Positions 32,479 to 46,223 of a stretch of DNA of 64,000 nucleotides are shown in pieces. The DNA lies in NCBI RefSeq assembly GCF_003576645.1, contig NC_044916.1, forward strand, positions 25,939,294 through 26,003,293, in the 5' to 3' direction. The position numbers and the translations under genes were made by a program. The notes beneath the pieces are model-generated. The model was not told the DNA's origin. It saw only the letters and a list, made by a program, of their open reading frames with translations, and did not search any database. This stretch comes from Ipomoea triloba. Its lineage: Eukaryota; Streptophyta; Magnoliopsida; Solanales; Convolvulaceae. How positions within the stretch are numbered: the stretch's first letter is position 1; each line of letters starts with the position of its first letter.

Positions 32479-34617
32479 CAGGGGCAGAAGTAAAGGGGGT
32501 GTATTCAATCATGACTTTCATAGAATTTTAAATACTTTTATGAACTTTAAAAGTTTGAAGGTATTCAATTCAAACTTTTAGAGAGTATTTAAAAGTCATG
32601 CGGTATTCGATCAAGATTTTTAAAGAGTTTTTAAAAGCTAAGTCATGTGGTATTTAATTAAAACTTTTAAAGAATCTTTAAAAGTCACACGTGGTATTCA
32701 AAAAGTTATGAATTTGTAAAGACTTTTTAATTTTAGAACTTCTGTATACTTTTATATATTTTTCCTTCTCAAATATAAGTAGTTGAAATCTAACCCCCAT
32801 GAAGGTTTTTTTTTTTTTTTTTCTCTCTCTTTCTCTATTTAAACTCTATTTTTTCTCCTTATTTAAAATTTTAAACTTTATAAACTTTATACCTAAATTC
32901 AATAAATCATTTTTTCTTCATTATCCTATATTTTCTACATAACTAAACTCTACCAATTTTTTTCTCTCTCCTAAACTTTACAATCTTCCTCTAAAAATTC
33001 AAAATAATATTATTTTTATTTCATTGTTGCTTGTTGCTTGTATATTTTGATTTTTTTTCTATGAACTTTGTATCCCTAATTTCTAAACTTTTTCTCCTAA
33101 ATACATGAGCAGAGTAAATTTTTTTTATTTATCACCGTCAACTTTTACTATATGTTTCATAATATTCATATGTTTATTCGTAATATATTTTTTTTTTCTT
33201 TTTTCTTTTTAACAACATGCTATTACGATTAGTGAACTATTGTTCGCAATAGCAATTTGAGGCTACAAAGAGGAGCATCTTATTGTTGTTAGCAGTCCCA
33301 TATTGTTATTGCAAATAATAGCTCTTTGTTTAATACCTAGCAGTATATCAAATATAAAATTTATATATATTATTAATTTTTTTAATTTTATGCAACTAGT
33401 AATTATATTTTTTTAAATATTAATTTCTCAAGAAAAAGTAATTATATTTTTAAGTATTTTATTTGAACAATTCTATAACTATAAATTTTAGTGTTTAATA
33501 TTGTTATGAATTGCTTATGAAAGTTTCAATTTAGAATTTTAATGACTTTTGTAGACTTTTTAAAATAAAAAAAGTTGATAAAAGTTTATGCAAGTTTTTT
33601 ATACAGACTTTTATAGAGTCTTACAAAGTTTTAAAAAGTTTTGAACGACTCTATGAAAGTTAATAAAAGTTTATTAAAATCTATCATTTTAAAAGTTTTT
33701 AAAAATCTACAAAAGTAATGATTGAATACACCTCCTTTAAGTGTAAGTTATGGGGGGCCTTGCCCCCCCCCCCCTCCCCCTCCCCCCACCTTACCCCAAT
33801 TGTTTTAATATTATATATAATATTAAAATTTATTAAAATTTTGTTATCACTTTAAGATATTTGTCCCCCCTCTCACTTAAATTAATTTTATAGGCTAAAC
33901 TATAAACTTCTTCATCTTCTTTAACTTTTACAGTTCTCTCTCATTTCAAATTATGTATTCCCTATATTGTTGACTCACATCCAAATCTCATTTAACATAC
34001 CTACTAGTTTATCTATTTAGAACCATACATATATATGTCATATACGCAATAACAAGATAATTTGTCATTATTAAAATTTATGCATATTTTTAAAGTTAAT
34101 TTTTGTTTCATATTTTATTGTTTATGTTAAATAGTTGTTTTGTATGATTGTAAATAATAGATATCAATGTGCATTTGTTTGGTTAATTATTCAGATTTGT
34201 GATTATGTGGTAAATTTTGTATTTAATTTAACATGCATAATAATGTAAAAAATAGTATAGTATCTGTATTTGAGAAAACAATTGCTATTATGTTATGTTG
34301 TGAAGTTGGTAGTTTTCAAGAAATAATCAATATTCTTTTAGATCTTCTTCATGCAGATGAGATGGATGTCTCTGTCCAAAGAGTAAGATATAATAGTTTC
34401 CCTTCGGGGTCTTCCAAATTTCAATGTACCGCAATAAAAAAAATCAATAGACTTTTAAAACATGTGTGAATGTTTTCATTCTTTCAATCATACACAACAA
34501 TGTACATTGAAAAACATATTGTTATTTTGAAATATGTTAAATGGATATTAGTGTATTTGATTTAGTACTTCAACCGTAGTTGGCCCCCCGCACTATCTAA
34601 TCCTGGCTCCACCCCTG
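32479..34617. mobile_element. Non-autonomous hAT element, 2139 bp
   Basis: An 8-bp TSD TTTGTATC flanks it (32471-32478 and 34618-34625). Ends are CAGGGGCAGAAG and GGCTCCACCCCTG. It sits inside the MULE relative and itself contains a Harbinger-like insertion. A C-rich run lies at 33764-33790. No transposase frame was recognised. Confidence 0.86.
32494..33737. mobile_element. Harbinger-like element inside the hAT, 1244 bp
   Basis: TSD TAA (32491-32493 and 33738-33740). Ends AGGGGGTGTATTCAATCAT and ATGATTGAATACACCTCCTT are inverted. The subterminal parts repeat AACTTTTAAAGAGT-type phrases. No transposase seen. Confidence 0.72.
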
Positions 34618-35033
34618 TTTGTATCTCATGTAATGCAATTATGCACCTTAAGCATATGAATTTTGTACCTAAAATATATTACTATTTGTGTAACACACAA
34701 CATATTGTGTCTTATTTTATAAATTTATGTCTTGTATTATGAAATTATGTGCCTATAGGACATATATTATCTACATAAATCAGATTTGAGAATAAGTAAA
34801 TATATAACATGTGTATGTGTCTTTGTGTCGTGAGTTTTTAATTTGCATCTCGTGTTATGAAATTCTGTACCTTAAGAGTATTGATTCTATACTTAGAATA
34901 AATTAAAATTTGTGTTGAAATATTAAAAATGAGAAATTATAGAATCTGTTAAAGTTTAAATATCAAAACGACTACGTTTTGATTCAGGGTCCACAATGTT
35001 ATATAGACCTTGGTCCACGATATAAAATGCCCT

Positions 35034-38000
35034 ATTTTTTAACCATCACAAATATTTTCAACCTTTAATAAATTCAAGATGGGAACATAGGGCGGCCCAC
35101 GATCACCAATGATATAATGGGACTGTAAAACAAGAACAAGAACGTAGTGAACTTATCCAATCCAACATATATTATTGCTTCTGTGGATGGGAATTGATTT
35201 TGACAAGTTGCAAAAGATGACAAGTTTTCCCTTTGCAATTTCAAACATCGGATCAACACGTGTTAGTCCAACAAATTAAAATCATTAACTGCGTAAAAAG
35301 TCATTTAATAAAAGGGCATAATCACAACAATGGAGGTTGGTTGTATTGCACAATAAGGCTAGCTTGGGATGTTATGATAGTGCCCCAAAAACAAAACTTA
35401 TATCTTACCCATTCCTCCATTTAATTCAATTATAGTGCCCTTTTAAAACCTTGAAGCAATCTCCAACAATATATTGAGTGAGTGGTAAACTTTTCTTTGT
35501 CTTTTTAAACTTTTTCTCTCTCCCGTACGATGAATACAATAATTTAATTTCAATAATAATGTGTCAAAGACTTTATGGTCAAGTGACATAGTTGTAGCTC
35601 CCTCAATAAGGACATTAAATTTTTTGCATCAATAGGTTGAGAAAGTATATATATATGGACAGATACTAAATTGTAACAGATCAGAGTCTTTCATGTACGC
35701 CCTACATAAATTAGCAAACTAATATCATATTTAAATGAATTTTAGCTACAAAATAATAAAAGAAATAGAAAAGTCCAATGAAAAAACAGGTTGGAATTGA
35801 AAAATAGTGACAAAATAAATTTTTACTTTTCAAGGAGCAATATAAATATATAATTTTTTGTTTAAATTTTTAGGTTAATTATATTGTTCTTTACCTGAAA
35901 TGAATCGTGATTTAAGTGGTAGGATTATATAGCTAGAAAATGAATTATATTAACTAAAAAAAATTGCTAACAATCTAACAAATTGAATAAAACTATTATA
36001 TGATAAGAATACTTATAAAATTGACTAAAGAAATATGATATAACAATATTGATCAGATAAAAAAGTATAAGGGTCAAACTAATATCTTAATTGATCTTAT
36101 TTATTTTATTTTTCAATACTATATAACAGTGTTACAATGATATAAATAAAAATTACTTTTGTTCAACAAAAATGTAATGTATAATATTTGAAGTATAATA
36201 ATGTACAATTCCCTTTGCACAAAATAGAAAAAAAAAAAAAACAAGAATTAAAGATAGATATAGCATGCATCCTACATATAACAAGATTCTAATGCACTAA
36301 AAACAACACTTTTAAATAAAAAGGCTACAAGCCCTCAAATAGGAGGTTACTAATATACACCACACCGGAGTTGAATCCAACCAATAGCCCGCAACTTCAT
36401 TTGGGATATTCTCTAGTCCTTGTTAAAGATACTTGCACCTCCGATACCCTTTTCATTGGGATATTATAATTGTTTTTATTAACTTATTGATGGAGATTTA
36501 AAACTTACTATTAGAATACATTTTGTAATATAATGATGGTTAGTATATATAGTTTAATCTATATTATCATGGACTCATGGTCATGAGAACAATAGAGCAT
36601 TAAAACATTTTACATATATATATAATTACTTTTGATTGATGGCATTTAAACTCAAAATTGTGGGTCTCCCTCTTATATTGATGACTAGACCAAGAGATTA
36701 GTGACAATTTTTAAAATTATCTATCTACTCAAAAATCAAAATGATAGAAGTCATACAAAATGGTAAATTATATTTTTTAAAAAAATTAAGGGAAATAAGA
36801 GATCAAGAAGGAGAAAAACATATTAAAAGAAAATATTCAAATTAAATAGAAGCATATCATCAAAGCGCGCATTTTAATTTTCCATCAATTGAGGCAAAGG
36901 AATCTTGAAATTAAATAAAATAGAATTAATTAATATAGTACGTCGAATTAAATCAAACCCTTGAACAAAAGCACAATTGAAAAATTGTAAAATTTGATCA
37001 CTTTTTTTTATTATTCAAAAAAAGTGGTTGATGCTCTTTATGCATTAGAGCCTTATTTACAAAATATATTGTTTGCTAGGTCAACTAATATATAGCTAGG
37101 AGATAAGAATTTATTTGTCCAAATGCAGGCCGGCTTCAACATTGTTTATAACTTATTTTCAAAGCATTATGTGTATGTGCTTTTCATTTTCCAAGCGGTG
37201 GTGTGTGTATGGACCGAAAGATGGGGTTTTAGCAATAAGGTTGACCAATTTAGCAATCATCAAACTCATCAACATCTATATATACATATAAAATTGACAC
37301 TTTTTGGTTTGCCTTGTCACTTTCGTTTACGAAAAAACAATTGATATAATGAGTGGAGTCATGTCTTGGATCCTTTGTGGAACAACTTGTGCAAAACAAA
37401 AAACAAAAAATTTGATAGGTTGATTTGGACATATATATAGGGATATGGGTATACGAACACAACAGATTTATTATCAAAGTGATTATATTTAGGTCAACCC
37501 TATCTAAGTTATCATGTTGTTGATTTGGTAACTATAATATTATAAGTTCCATCCTCAACGGGAATGATCTATTAGCATTCTTAGTTTGACCGATTAGTTA
37601 TGGACAATCTAAGCTGGTTTACCGTTTATATCTTTGTAGTACTTTGCTAGCTAGGATTACAAGGAAGGATTTACTCAATGCATAGCATTGGGTAGTGATT
37701 AAAAGTTTCTTCTGTCAGCCTTGTACTTAATTATTGCCAATACTTTCTTGATTAAGTATATTGTATGTGTAGTACTCGAACACGTATATTATTGTATGTG
37801 ATTTTCTTAATATGATTTATAACTATCTTTTTACTAATCTCGCTATAATAATTGTATTGTACATGAGGTAATAATAATTCTTGGTTTTGGGTCAAAAATT
37901 TGAATTTAATCAAACTCATTTTGTGATTATAATTATATTATACCATCATCATATTGATCCAAAATAAAATTGTATATATACAATTGATTTTATGAACCTT

Positions 38001-38093
38001 TCACCTAAACAAGTCAAATGTTTCACTCGAATGGACTAAATAAAAAATTCAACAACAATCATACTTTATATAGGAAAAGATTTAAAATTTTAA
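35034..38093. other. Intergenic, AT-rich
   Basis: A decayed SINE-like stretch lies at about 35572-35700 (CAAAGACTTTATGGTCAAGT and AATAGGTTGAGAAAGTATAT). No coding region, RNA gene or complete element was recognised in the remainder. Confidence 0.6.
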
Positions 38094-38194
38094 GAGTTAA
38101 TTCCGGAAGAGGTTTTTTGCCTTTTGTGTCAATTTTAATTTTAGTCCCGGACTAGTATGACTATCATACAAGAGACCTCTACTGTAATTAACTC
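38094..38194. mobile_element. Very short MULE-type MITE remnant, 101 bp
   Basis: It starts GAGTTAATTCC and ends GTAATTAACTC, like the ends of the 7601-8123 element. Flanks AAATTTTAA and AATTTTTAA form a 9-bp TSD with one mismatch. Confidence 0.65.
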
Positions 38195-38436
38195 AATTTT
38201 TAATTAACATAGGGATCAAAAGTATAATCTCATTCTAACAAATATGATCAACAGTAAATTTTACTAACAAATTAAATACATAAAATATGTTCACTAATAT
38301 TAAGTTAATTGATAAATATAAATTATTTGCATATTAATATGGTGTGATTAATATTATTCTACTTATAATTAAAGAATTTTTTTTTGTATTTAATTTAAAA
38401 TCGCAAACTTGATTTTATATCTATTAAAATATTCAA

Positions 38437-38704
38437 TTTTTTTTTTTTTGTAAATATTATTGGCTCTATTATATTGTAATCTATGTATACCGCCTCTACT
38501 GAGGCTCGATCTCATGACCTCCCATATGGGAGAGTCACTACATGTCATTTAAGCACATTCATATTTAAAATGCAGTATTTGTTCATAACTAGTTTCTCAA
38601 CCTACAGAAGCACAAAGAGTCAATACCGCCTCCACTGAGGCGCGAACCTACAACCTCTCATATGAGAGAGAAACTTGGTGCTACTAGATCACAAGGTCCT
38701 TGCT
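38437..38704 (-). mobile_element. Two adjacent SINE copies, minus strand
   Basis: The first copy (about 38437-38556) has poly-T, GGCTCTATTATATTGTAATC, CTGAGGCTCGATCTCATGAC and CCTCCCATATGGGAG. The second (38571-38704) has CAGTATTTGTTCATAACTAG, CTCAACCTACAGAAGCACAA and CTGAGGCGCGAACC, ending ACAAGGTCCTTGC. Confidence 0.75.
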
Positions 38705-39729
38705 AACACATATATAATTTAAAATCCTGAACTTGAGATATCATATTTTTATGAAGGAAAATGTTTTTTGCCCCTCCTAATGTTTTCTCATAAATTAAAT
38801 AAATTTCTTCATGTACTCAAAAAAAAATAAAAAGTTAAATTTCTTCATGATGTGGCTTATAACAATTGGGTGTCCATAAATTAGCTAACCTACCAACTTT
38901 TAATGAAAGAAGTACAAAAGTATCCGGTCAATGAAAAAAATAATACTATGTGCGAAAATTAGGAGAAGAAAATTTTAGAAGGGTGAGTACTCTTTTATGA
39001 ATGTGATTATATATTTTTTTGGGGAGAATTATCTTGTAATCATAATTTATTCATGATTTGTATTACACTTTTTTTTTTAATAATTAACTGTTCATCCCCT
39101 AAATATAACTTTTTGATTTAAAAGTATTACATTTTTCTTAAAAAATATTATACTTTATCTTATAAGTAACACACAATTTATTATGATTAGTATTAAATTT
39201 TTTAGCACCAGTATTACATTTCTATCTTGACCCGAACTGTCTTATAGAAGACCCACTCACCAAAAAAAAAAAATAATAATAATGTAGATCAATAAAAATT
39301 TAACACATAAATTTTTCGAAATCCAAATTTGTAATATAAAACAATAGATTAGAGTGTGAGGCATGTAGTTAGCTAACATATGTGCATGTTTAATGTCTGA
39401 TTGGTGTTTGATAGAGATTTAGATAACAAGTTGGACGCCGACTACATGTTGAAAAGTTTAATTTATAGCAGAATAAGTTTGATAGTGATGGTTGAATCCT
39501 TCCAAAAAGATCAAAAAGAAAAAGGATTAAGGAAAGAGATGGCCAAAAAAAATAAGTGGCCTTTATTATTATATTATATATAAATATATATTATATCATA
39601 TGGTCCGGCCAGCCGCATGCACTTTTCAACAAGCAAAAAGTATTTTTTTCAAAAATGGTTGAGTTTTTAATACCAAAAGTCCCAAGTCCTAATTCGAAGA
39701 ACATTTGAGAGGATGTAAATCATTGTAAC

Positions 39730-40605
39730 TCAGTTGAATACAAAGACTAACCTTTGCTTATTGCAAGGAGTCCCTCTCATATTGAGAAGTTGTTCCGCAC
39801 TGCCGCTTATGAGACTCGATCCATGATCTTTCTACCTAAACTTCACTCATGTGACCAACTGAGCTGTCATGCAGGCTATTGTATCAATATCTTCTCAGAT
39901 GATCGAGTTCGTTACACATAATTTTATTAATATAATTTACGTGTTAATAGACATGAGTAAAATTTACTTAGTACATAGACTTGAATAAATGCTGCGATTT
40001 CACGTATCATTAAAAAAATGTTAATAATGATTATAATTTCATCTCAATTTGGTCAGCATATATAATTTAATCCTTGTGTCTTCTGCATTAGTTTATTGAC
40101 TAGGCGTTGGTCCACTCACATAGTCACATACATGTTTCTAACCTACAAAAGAAATAAAATAAAATAATCAAGATGCATCTGCAATTGGCCATTGGTGCAT
40201 GACCTATAAATTAGAGCTAATCATGTAACTAGATAATTCCCGCACTAACATTAACGTAACTACGATCAGTATTTTTAAATTAAATGCGTCACAATAATTA
40301 ATGACAATACTTCTACATAATTAACAAGACTATACATTAGAGTTAGAGTCCGGTATTATTTTCTTGTGAGAAAAGTGGAATCCGCAACCTCAAGTGTCTC
40401 CACACCTCAATCCGACAGTTTGTGGAGGAATTAATTATGGTGACTCAACTGACCAACAGATAGAGACTACATTTTTGTTCATTGTGCACGAGGAGCCCCC
40501 TCATTTTGAGATCCCACACTATTGTTAGTGAGACTCGATCATTAGTCTTTTGTGACAAATTTCACTCATATGATCAGTTGAACTGCTCATGCGAATATCG
40601 TTTTC
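39730..40605 (-). mobile_element. Two copies of a second tRNA-like SINE family (tentative)
   Basis: On the minus strand, 39875-39735 and 40600-40445 share GAGCAGTTCAACTGATCA-like A-box text, GATCGAGTCTCA as B-box, and a following AGTGTGGGATCTC- or GTGCGGAAC-like part. They differ from the family at 63515. Boundaries are unclear. Confidence 0.45.
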
Positions 40606-42720
40606 TAAATCAATTACACACTGATTACAATAATTAATGACAATGCTTTATATATTTAAAAACTGTTGGTAGAATAACTCCAATAAACAAAATATAAAAT
40701 ATAAAATAACAGGATTTAAATTTTAAGAAAATAATTTCAAAAAGGTGTAGATAAAAGATTCAAGTTGTGTGTAACAGACTAATAGATATATACCAACTTA
40801 AAGTTATTCGCTACATCTCGATAATGCTAGGGTATTATAATGTCAATTTTTCAAGATAAAATTGATTAAAACATTATATTTGAGCAGTCAAATATATTAT
40901 TTTCAGCCAACTTAAACAAATTATTTTCAGCCAACTTAAACAAATTGACCACTTTGTAAATTTATATTGGAGTGTTGGCAAAATTCTTACAAACAAGAAA
41001 AGATAATTTTCGTGAGGGGAAAAATAAGACTTTTGAAGTTCTTCAAAAGCATCCAAGACATTCAGCCAAGAAAAGTATTTAATTTGTATGAGAAATGAAA
41101 TTTATTAGAACTATAATGGCATTAAATAAATAGAATTCGTAACACTTCTTTAATCAGAAATAACACCCGAGGTTACAAAGGTTACAACGGTTAAAAATTA
41201 AATTTTTAGTTTAAAATTAGAATTAAATATTATAACTCTTGAAATGGATAAGAATTTAATCATCCCCAATTAATTTCAATACGCACAGAAGATGTTACAC
41301 ATCGATAGAGGCTACTATTTCGGAAGATCACAACTCGAGAAAACAAGCCTTAACAGGTAGACCGTAAGACAAATTCAGTGAACCTTGAATGGTAGACCAA
41401 CTCACACTGACCACGCTCAGCGGACTCGAGGTTGGACGACATGGTCCGGTCCAGCAGACCTTATATGAGTTAGGAAAAAACCTTAACCAGTGAAGCCTAA
41501 GGAAAATTTGATGGACCAATTCACATCGGTAGACCACATCTGACGGACTCTTGGTTGGAAGACCATGGTCCAGTCCAATAGACCTTGGATGAGTTAGGAA
41601 AAATTAAGTTAAATAATCGTCAAAGCCTTAGCTCGCACAAGTTGTCAATTTTTGGACGACATTCGCGTACGCAGGTCACGAGTGCACGCGAATCAAGTTT
41701 TTCAAGCTCAATTTGAAATTTGATTTGCACTCCTACACGCACGTATGAAAACTCAAATCTACTTTGATCCGATCTAAATAAAAAATATATAGACCCCACT
41801 CAAAACTTTGTCGTGAAATGGTCAATTTGCATGCCATTTTTACCTAATTTTCCAACATAAACAACATTATATCAACGGAGATTACTTCCGTCCAATATAA
41901 AAATTGACCCTAAACTTAATATTAAAGGGGCCTAACTTACCAATTCGATATACATGCAACTATGCAAGATCCAATTTAAAATATAATTTGCAAGGTGGAT
42001 GGATAATCTCCCCAAATTGATTTCACTAAATGAATAGTATCCTTAAGATACGATGATCACAACATTACCTAAAAACTGCTAGGCACTGTTGACCCTACTA
42101 ATCTGCAGGAAACATGACCAAATTACCTAACCATATCCACCAATGTTTCATGCCTCTCTCTTACAGCGGGAATTTTTAGTATTCTTAAGTAATAACAGTA
42201 AGTGGCGGAGCTCGAATTTTGTTGTTTATTGCATATACATACATTATAACTCTTTTTTTTTGTTTCTTTGTGTCGTGTATCTCAATCCAACCAACTCATT
42301 TACAATTTTTGAGAAGGAAAAGTTGATTTGTATGGCTCAATTTTATTCCTTTGAATTTTTCACCCGTGGATATTTACTTTCACACTTAATAATTAACATT
42401 AGATTTACATTATTAGTGTGCATGCACTCTTAACTCTCATTTTCCAAAATCCAAGGTTGGTTCTCTTTTTGAAAAATAAGTGGACACAAAGAAAAATAGT
42501 GTATATCCATTATTATTATTTTTTACTTGTGAAATTAGTTTTAATATTTCCAGCGCCAATTGCAAGTGTTTAAAGAGCTTTTCTAACAACGAATATATAT
42601 ATATAGTGAAGAATAGATAGTGCACTCAAACGACGGGAGATAATTTGATGAATGATTGTTTGGTTACGTACTTTTATTGGAAGGGATGCGTTTGAAAAGT
42701 ATTGATAAAAAAAAAATTAT
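40606..42720. other. Intergenic, no gene seen
   Basis: A duplicated phrase ATTTTCAGCCAACTTAAACA lies at 40900-40945. Apart from the tandem units at 41340 nothing recognisable was found. Confidence 0.55.
41340..41605. repeat. Two tandem diverged units of about 120 bp
   Basis: Both copies contain GTAGACCRMR, CGGACTC, GGTTGGA.GACATGGTCC, and AGACCTTRKATGAGTTAGGA. They lie in a GC-richer patch of probable LTR-retrotransposon origin, with similar wording at 41640-41830 and 51000-51180. Confidence 0.6.
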
Positions 42721-43181
42721 TGTTTGGCGTCGGTCGAGTTAAGCCCATGCTCGATTTGAGACGTGACATTATGTCTTAAGATAGAGAGATGTGGTTAAAT
42801 GGTTAATGTCCACCTACATACTTATCACCAATTGATTTTAAGTAGGATATGAAATTCAACCAGATAGCCAAGGAACTCTGTGGTTAAGCGTGCTTGACTT
42901 ACAACAATATAATCACAAGATGGGTGACCCACTGTAAAGTAAGCAAAGTGCAGCTTTGAGATCCATCAATTAGTATCAGAGCCGAGGTCGTGGGTTTGAA
43001 TCGATGGCGAGGCGAAAGTCAAGTATAGTCTCGGATGGGTGCGGCTTACCATGGATGGATGTGATTAAATTGTTAATGTCCACCTACTTGGTTCAATCCT
43101 TACTCGATTATATTCGAGACGTGGTGTTGTGATTACCATGAAGAGATTGGTGGTTAAATGATTAAAGGATGGGATCCATCA
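42721..43181 (+). mobile_element. Cassandra-like miniature LTR retrotransposon (TRIM), decayed
   Basis: The probable 5' LTR (42721-42968) holds a 5S-rRNA-like block at 42869-42945 (AACTCTGTGGTTAAGCGTGC, then AGATGGGTGACC). It is followed by TTAGTATCAGAGCC, close to the Met-tRNA primer site TGGTATCAGAGCC. A shorter 3' LTR-like copy (about 43085-43181) repeats CTCGATT...CGAGACGTG and GGTGGTTAAATG, and ends in the same GGGATCCATCA. LTRs carrying a 5S promoter are the hallmark of Cassandra elements. Confidence 0.62.
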
Positions 43182-43399
43182 ATTATAATTCGAACAATTG
43201 TAAAATGAAAACATTGTGTTATAAATTTAATTTATATTTATATTTCTATATCATTGCGGGTAATATATTTACGCCACTGATTAACAAGATTGAGTTTTAG
43301 TATGAGGCTATGAACATTGAACATTACGAACAATTGTAAAATACCTCAATAACTCACATGTCTAGAACTAGTTTTTCTTATGCGCGATGCGCAAAAAAT

Positions 43400-43770
43400 A
43401 GGTGCCCAATATTAGTATTTTATATTTATTTAAATTTTAATATAGTAAATAGTAAATAATATAATAACAATATAATAATAATAATAATGTAAAATATTTT
43501 TATAAATTAGATATTTATATTTTAAAAAATAACTAACATATAACTCTAATATTTAATGTGTATATTTTATTATTATTATTGAATAAGATAAGAAAATATA
43601 TGGTGGATGCATGTACATAGTAACAATAGTGGAAAAGATAACGGAAGTTATAACGGTAGGGGTATATTTATCCAAAATATTATACAGTACAACTTTTATA
43701 GCATAATGTGCAAAAAAACTTAACGGAAAAAACGGACATAAATGAGGGGTATAACCTTCATTCACATTTA
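43400..43770. repeat. Second copy of the unclassified repeat at 3030-3390
   Basis: Shares AATATTTATATTTTAGAAAATAAC-like and GGTGGATGCATGTACATAGT-like text with 3030-3390, preceded by TTCTTATGCGCGATGCGC. Confidence 0.5.
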
Positions 43771-44131
43771 TTATGTTTTTAGATAATGTTCAAAGATCTT
43801 CTGAGGGGCCTTTAAATTCTGGGCATGTCTACAATGTCCTTCACGATCAAGTATAGATCAGAACAAGTCTTGATCTTCTAGCTTAAATCCTTCGGGTAAG
43901 TCTAGGATTAGAGTTTGAATCAGATTGATGTTGTTCCGCCATTGATGAATATGTATGAAAGTTCTTGATAGAGAGAGGTTTATGATCGTCCAACACTTTT
44001 AGAAAATTTTAAGGATGACGTAGTGAAGAAGATGAGAAATCTATTTGAGTAAAAAGAGATGGGATTAGGTTTGGACTCAGGTTTGAAAAATTGGGTTACC
44101 CAAAAAATGGATTTAAATGCCCTTTGCATCT

Positions 44132-44133
<2 letters not shown>

Positions 44134-44186
<53 letters not shown>
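44134..44186. repeat. (TA)n microsatellite
   Basis: Uninterrupted TA run. Confidence 0.95.
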
Positions 44187-44190
<4 letters not shown>

Positions 44191-44379
44191 TGTTTGTATT
44201 CTAACCTCTATCAATTTCACTTTTACCCACAATCAACTAATTTAACAACGATGAAACGGTATCCGTTCCGCGCAACTGCAGTTTCCTTTCAACACAACTG
44301 CACGAATGAAACGGCCTTTGTTCTGCGCAACTGCAGTTCCCTTTCAACACAATCGCGCTATGACTGGTCCAGACCACAA

Positions 44380-44416
44380 TATCAGCCATGACCATGGTCC
44401 ACGGTATAACAACTGG
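44380..44416. repeat. Isolated right end of the MULE terminal-repeat family
   Basis: CATGGTCCACGGTATAACAA reads inward as TTGTTATACCGTGGACCATG, matching the family ends. No left partner was identified. Confidence 0.45.
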
Positions 44417-46223
44417 CCAAAAAGAGTCATGAATTATATTACAATTACTTATACATAGATCAGATATAATTCTATCTACCAGCTCAAACTAATAATGTAA
44501 TACTAATAATTTTAATCACATTATACTTCTAATGTGGTCGTATGTGTTGCAGTGGTGGAGTTTGTAAAAAAAAAATAGAAAGAGAGGCAGACAAATGGAA
44601 GTGTGTGACCAATGCAATTGCCAAAGCTCACATTGGATGACCCCAATTAATGTTGAAAATTAAACGTGGTGCAGTGGCCATGGGGGCTGATTGGTAGGAA
44701 CATATGAATGAAATGCTTAAAAACACAGAAAGAATTAAGTAGAAGAAAGTTTTGGCCCTTCAGGATCTCGTAGGACGTAGGGGGAATTAAAGTTACGTTG
44801 TAGAGGTAGAATTGAAGATGATGAATATCATATCAATCTGCATTACGCCAACCCATGCCAATACTTAAGCTTCCATCCAACATCAGCATCTGCATAAAGC
44901 CAAATCTCAATTAGTTGGCATTGTTTTGTGGGATATGATTAAGATTCAAGCATCTCAAAAAGAGAATCCTTAGGTTACAAAGTCAATCTATCACAAGAAA
45001 ATTATGAGAAAAGGAATAAAAGAGATTCCTATTAATTGAATTGAATACTCACTTTTCTTTTCAATTTTTAAATTTTTTGCTTACTGTAATTTACTCATCC
45101 ACTATCATGTCAAGTCGAGGTATGAGGACTCTTGGGGGAAGAAAATTTTACCTTTTTGTGGGCAAACTATAAGCTAGATATTAAAACACCTTTACTTAGT
45201 AAGCAAATTTTTAAATAGTCAATATACATTCCTATTTAGTAACCTAGTTAGCTTATCAGTCAATTTTAACTTGTTTGACCACTATTAACTGTTTGATTTG
45301 GTTAAACAACGAACCAAGATGAGTGTTTCGTTAATAAACTTTTTGTAACAACTTATTGCTCCAAAACGCTAAAATTCAAAAAGCTATTCGAACCAACTTT
45401 TTCGGTCAGCTTTTTGAGGAAATAAATAATACCCTTATGAGTCATTTTGTCCCACCAACCACTATCACCTAACAGCTATTTGTCAAACACTCCAAAGAAA
45501 AAAAAAATTCCGCGTGTAGTAATTACTTCTTTTTTGGTGCATAAAACATCTTGCATCTCTACCACTATATTATAGACTAATATGAATTCAACTTGAACTC
45601 ACATGCAAAATTTAACTCCTTTGCAATTGTATTAATAGTCGCTTATATATTAACCGCCAAACTGTTGGGTTGTAATAATTACTTTCGTATGTAAGAATAA
45701 AGTCTCAAGCTTCATGTCATAAAAGAGGTCGATCTCATATCTTGTCAAATTGGCATCTTACGTATATAAGACTGGATATTGCCTATGCTCTATTTCACAT
45801 TCTTTATATAAATACTTTTTTTTTGAAAGGTTATATAAATACTTTATTATATTCATGTGCATCGTTAGTATATTCTATGAGTGCTATGTGTGCGCAGTCG
45901 TGTTTTATTACGCATAGCAAAGTTTATGAAAGCAATAACCATATAATAAATAAATATATATGTGAAACTTGAACAACTCCAATCGAATTAGTCAATTGAT
46001 TACTTACCAAAGCAGTGGCTAAGAAATTTAATTGACGAAATTTTAAAAAATTAGAGGGTAAGTTCGACCAAATTGAAAATTATAAACTAAATTGACAATT
46101 GCAAAACAATTAAGAAACCAAAACAGTTATTTTCCCTTAAATAAAAATAATTCAATATTAAAATTTTAAATTTAAATAAATATGAACACTAGAATAATCA
46201 ACAATTATAAAGGATAGATTAAT
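44417..46223. other. Intergenic with MITE pieces
   Basis: Decayed pieces of a foldback family (AGCTATTTGTCAAACACTCC at 45473) and of the MITE at 48329 (46025-46135) are present. No gene recognised. Confidence 0.5.

Larger units (their letters stand above)
32125..35033. mobile_element. MULE relative, about 2.9 kb, with nested insertions
   Basis: The left end CAACTGTTATACCCTGGAC and the right end (read inward) GGGCATTTTATATCGTGGACC are inverted and continue as matching CATTGTGGA phrases. Flanks AATTTTTAA and ATTTTTTAA are a 9-bp TSD with one mismatch. The interior outside the nested hAT repeats TGTTATGCGTTT and TATGAATTWTGTACCTAAA phrases (32240-32478 and 34620-34910), a different motif set from the 18714 element. 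Confidence 0.72.

Noticed and set aside
34233..34469. 78-codon frame inside the hAT as a transposase remnant
   Set aside because: No hAT domain text (no dimerisation motif or catalytic block) could be recognised.
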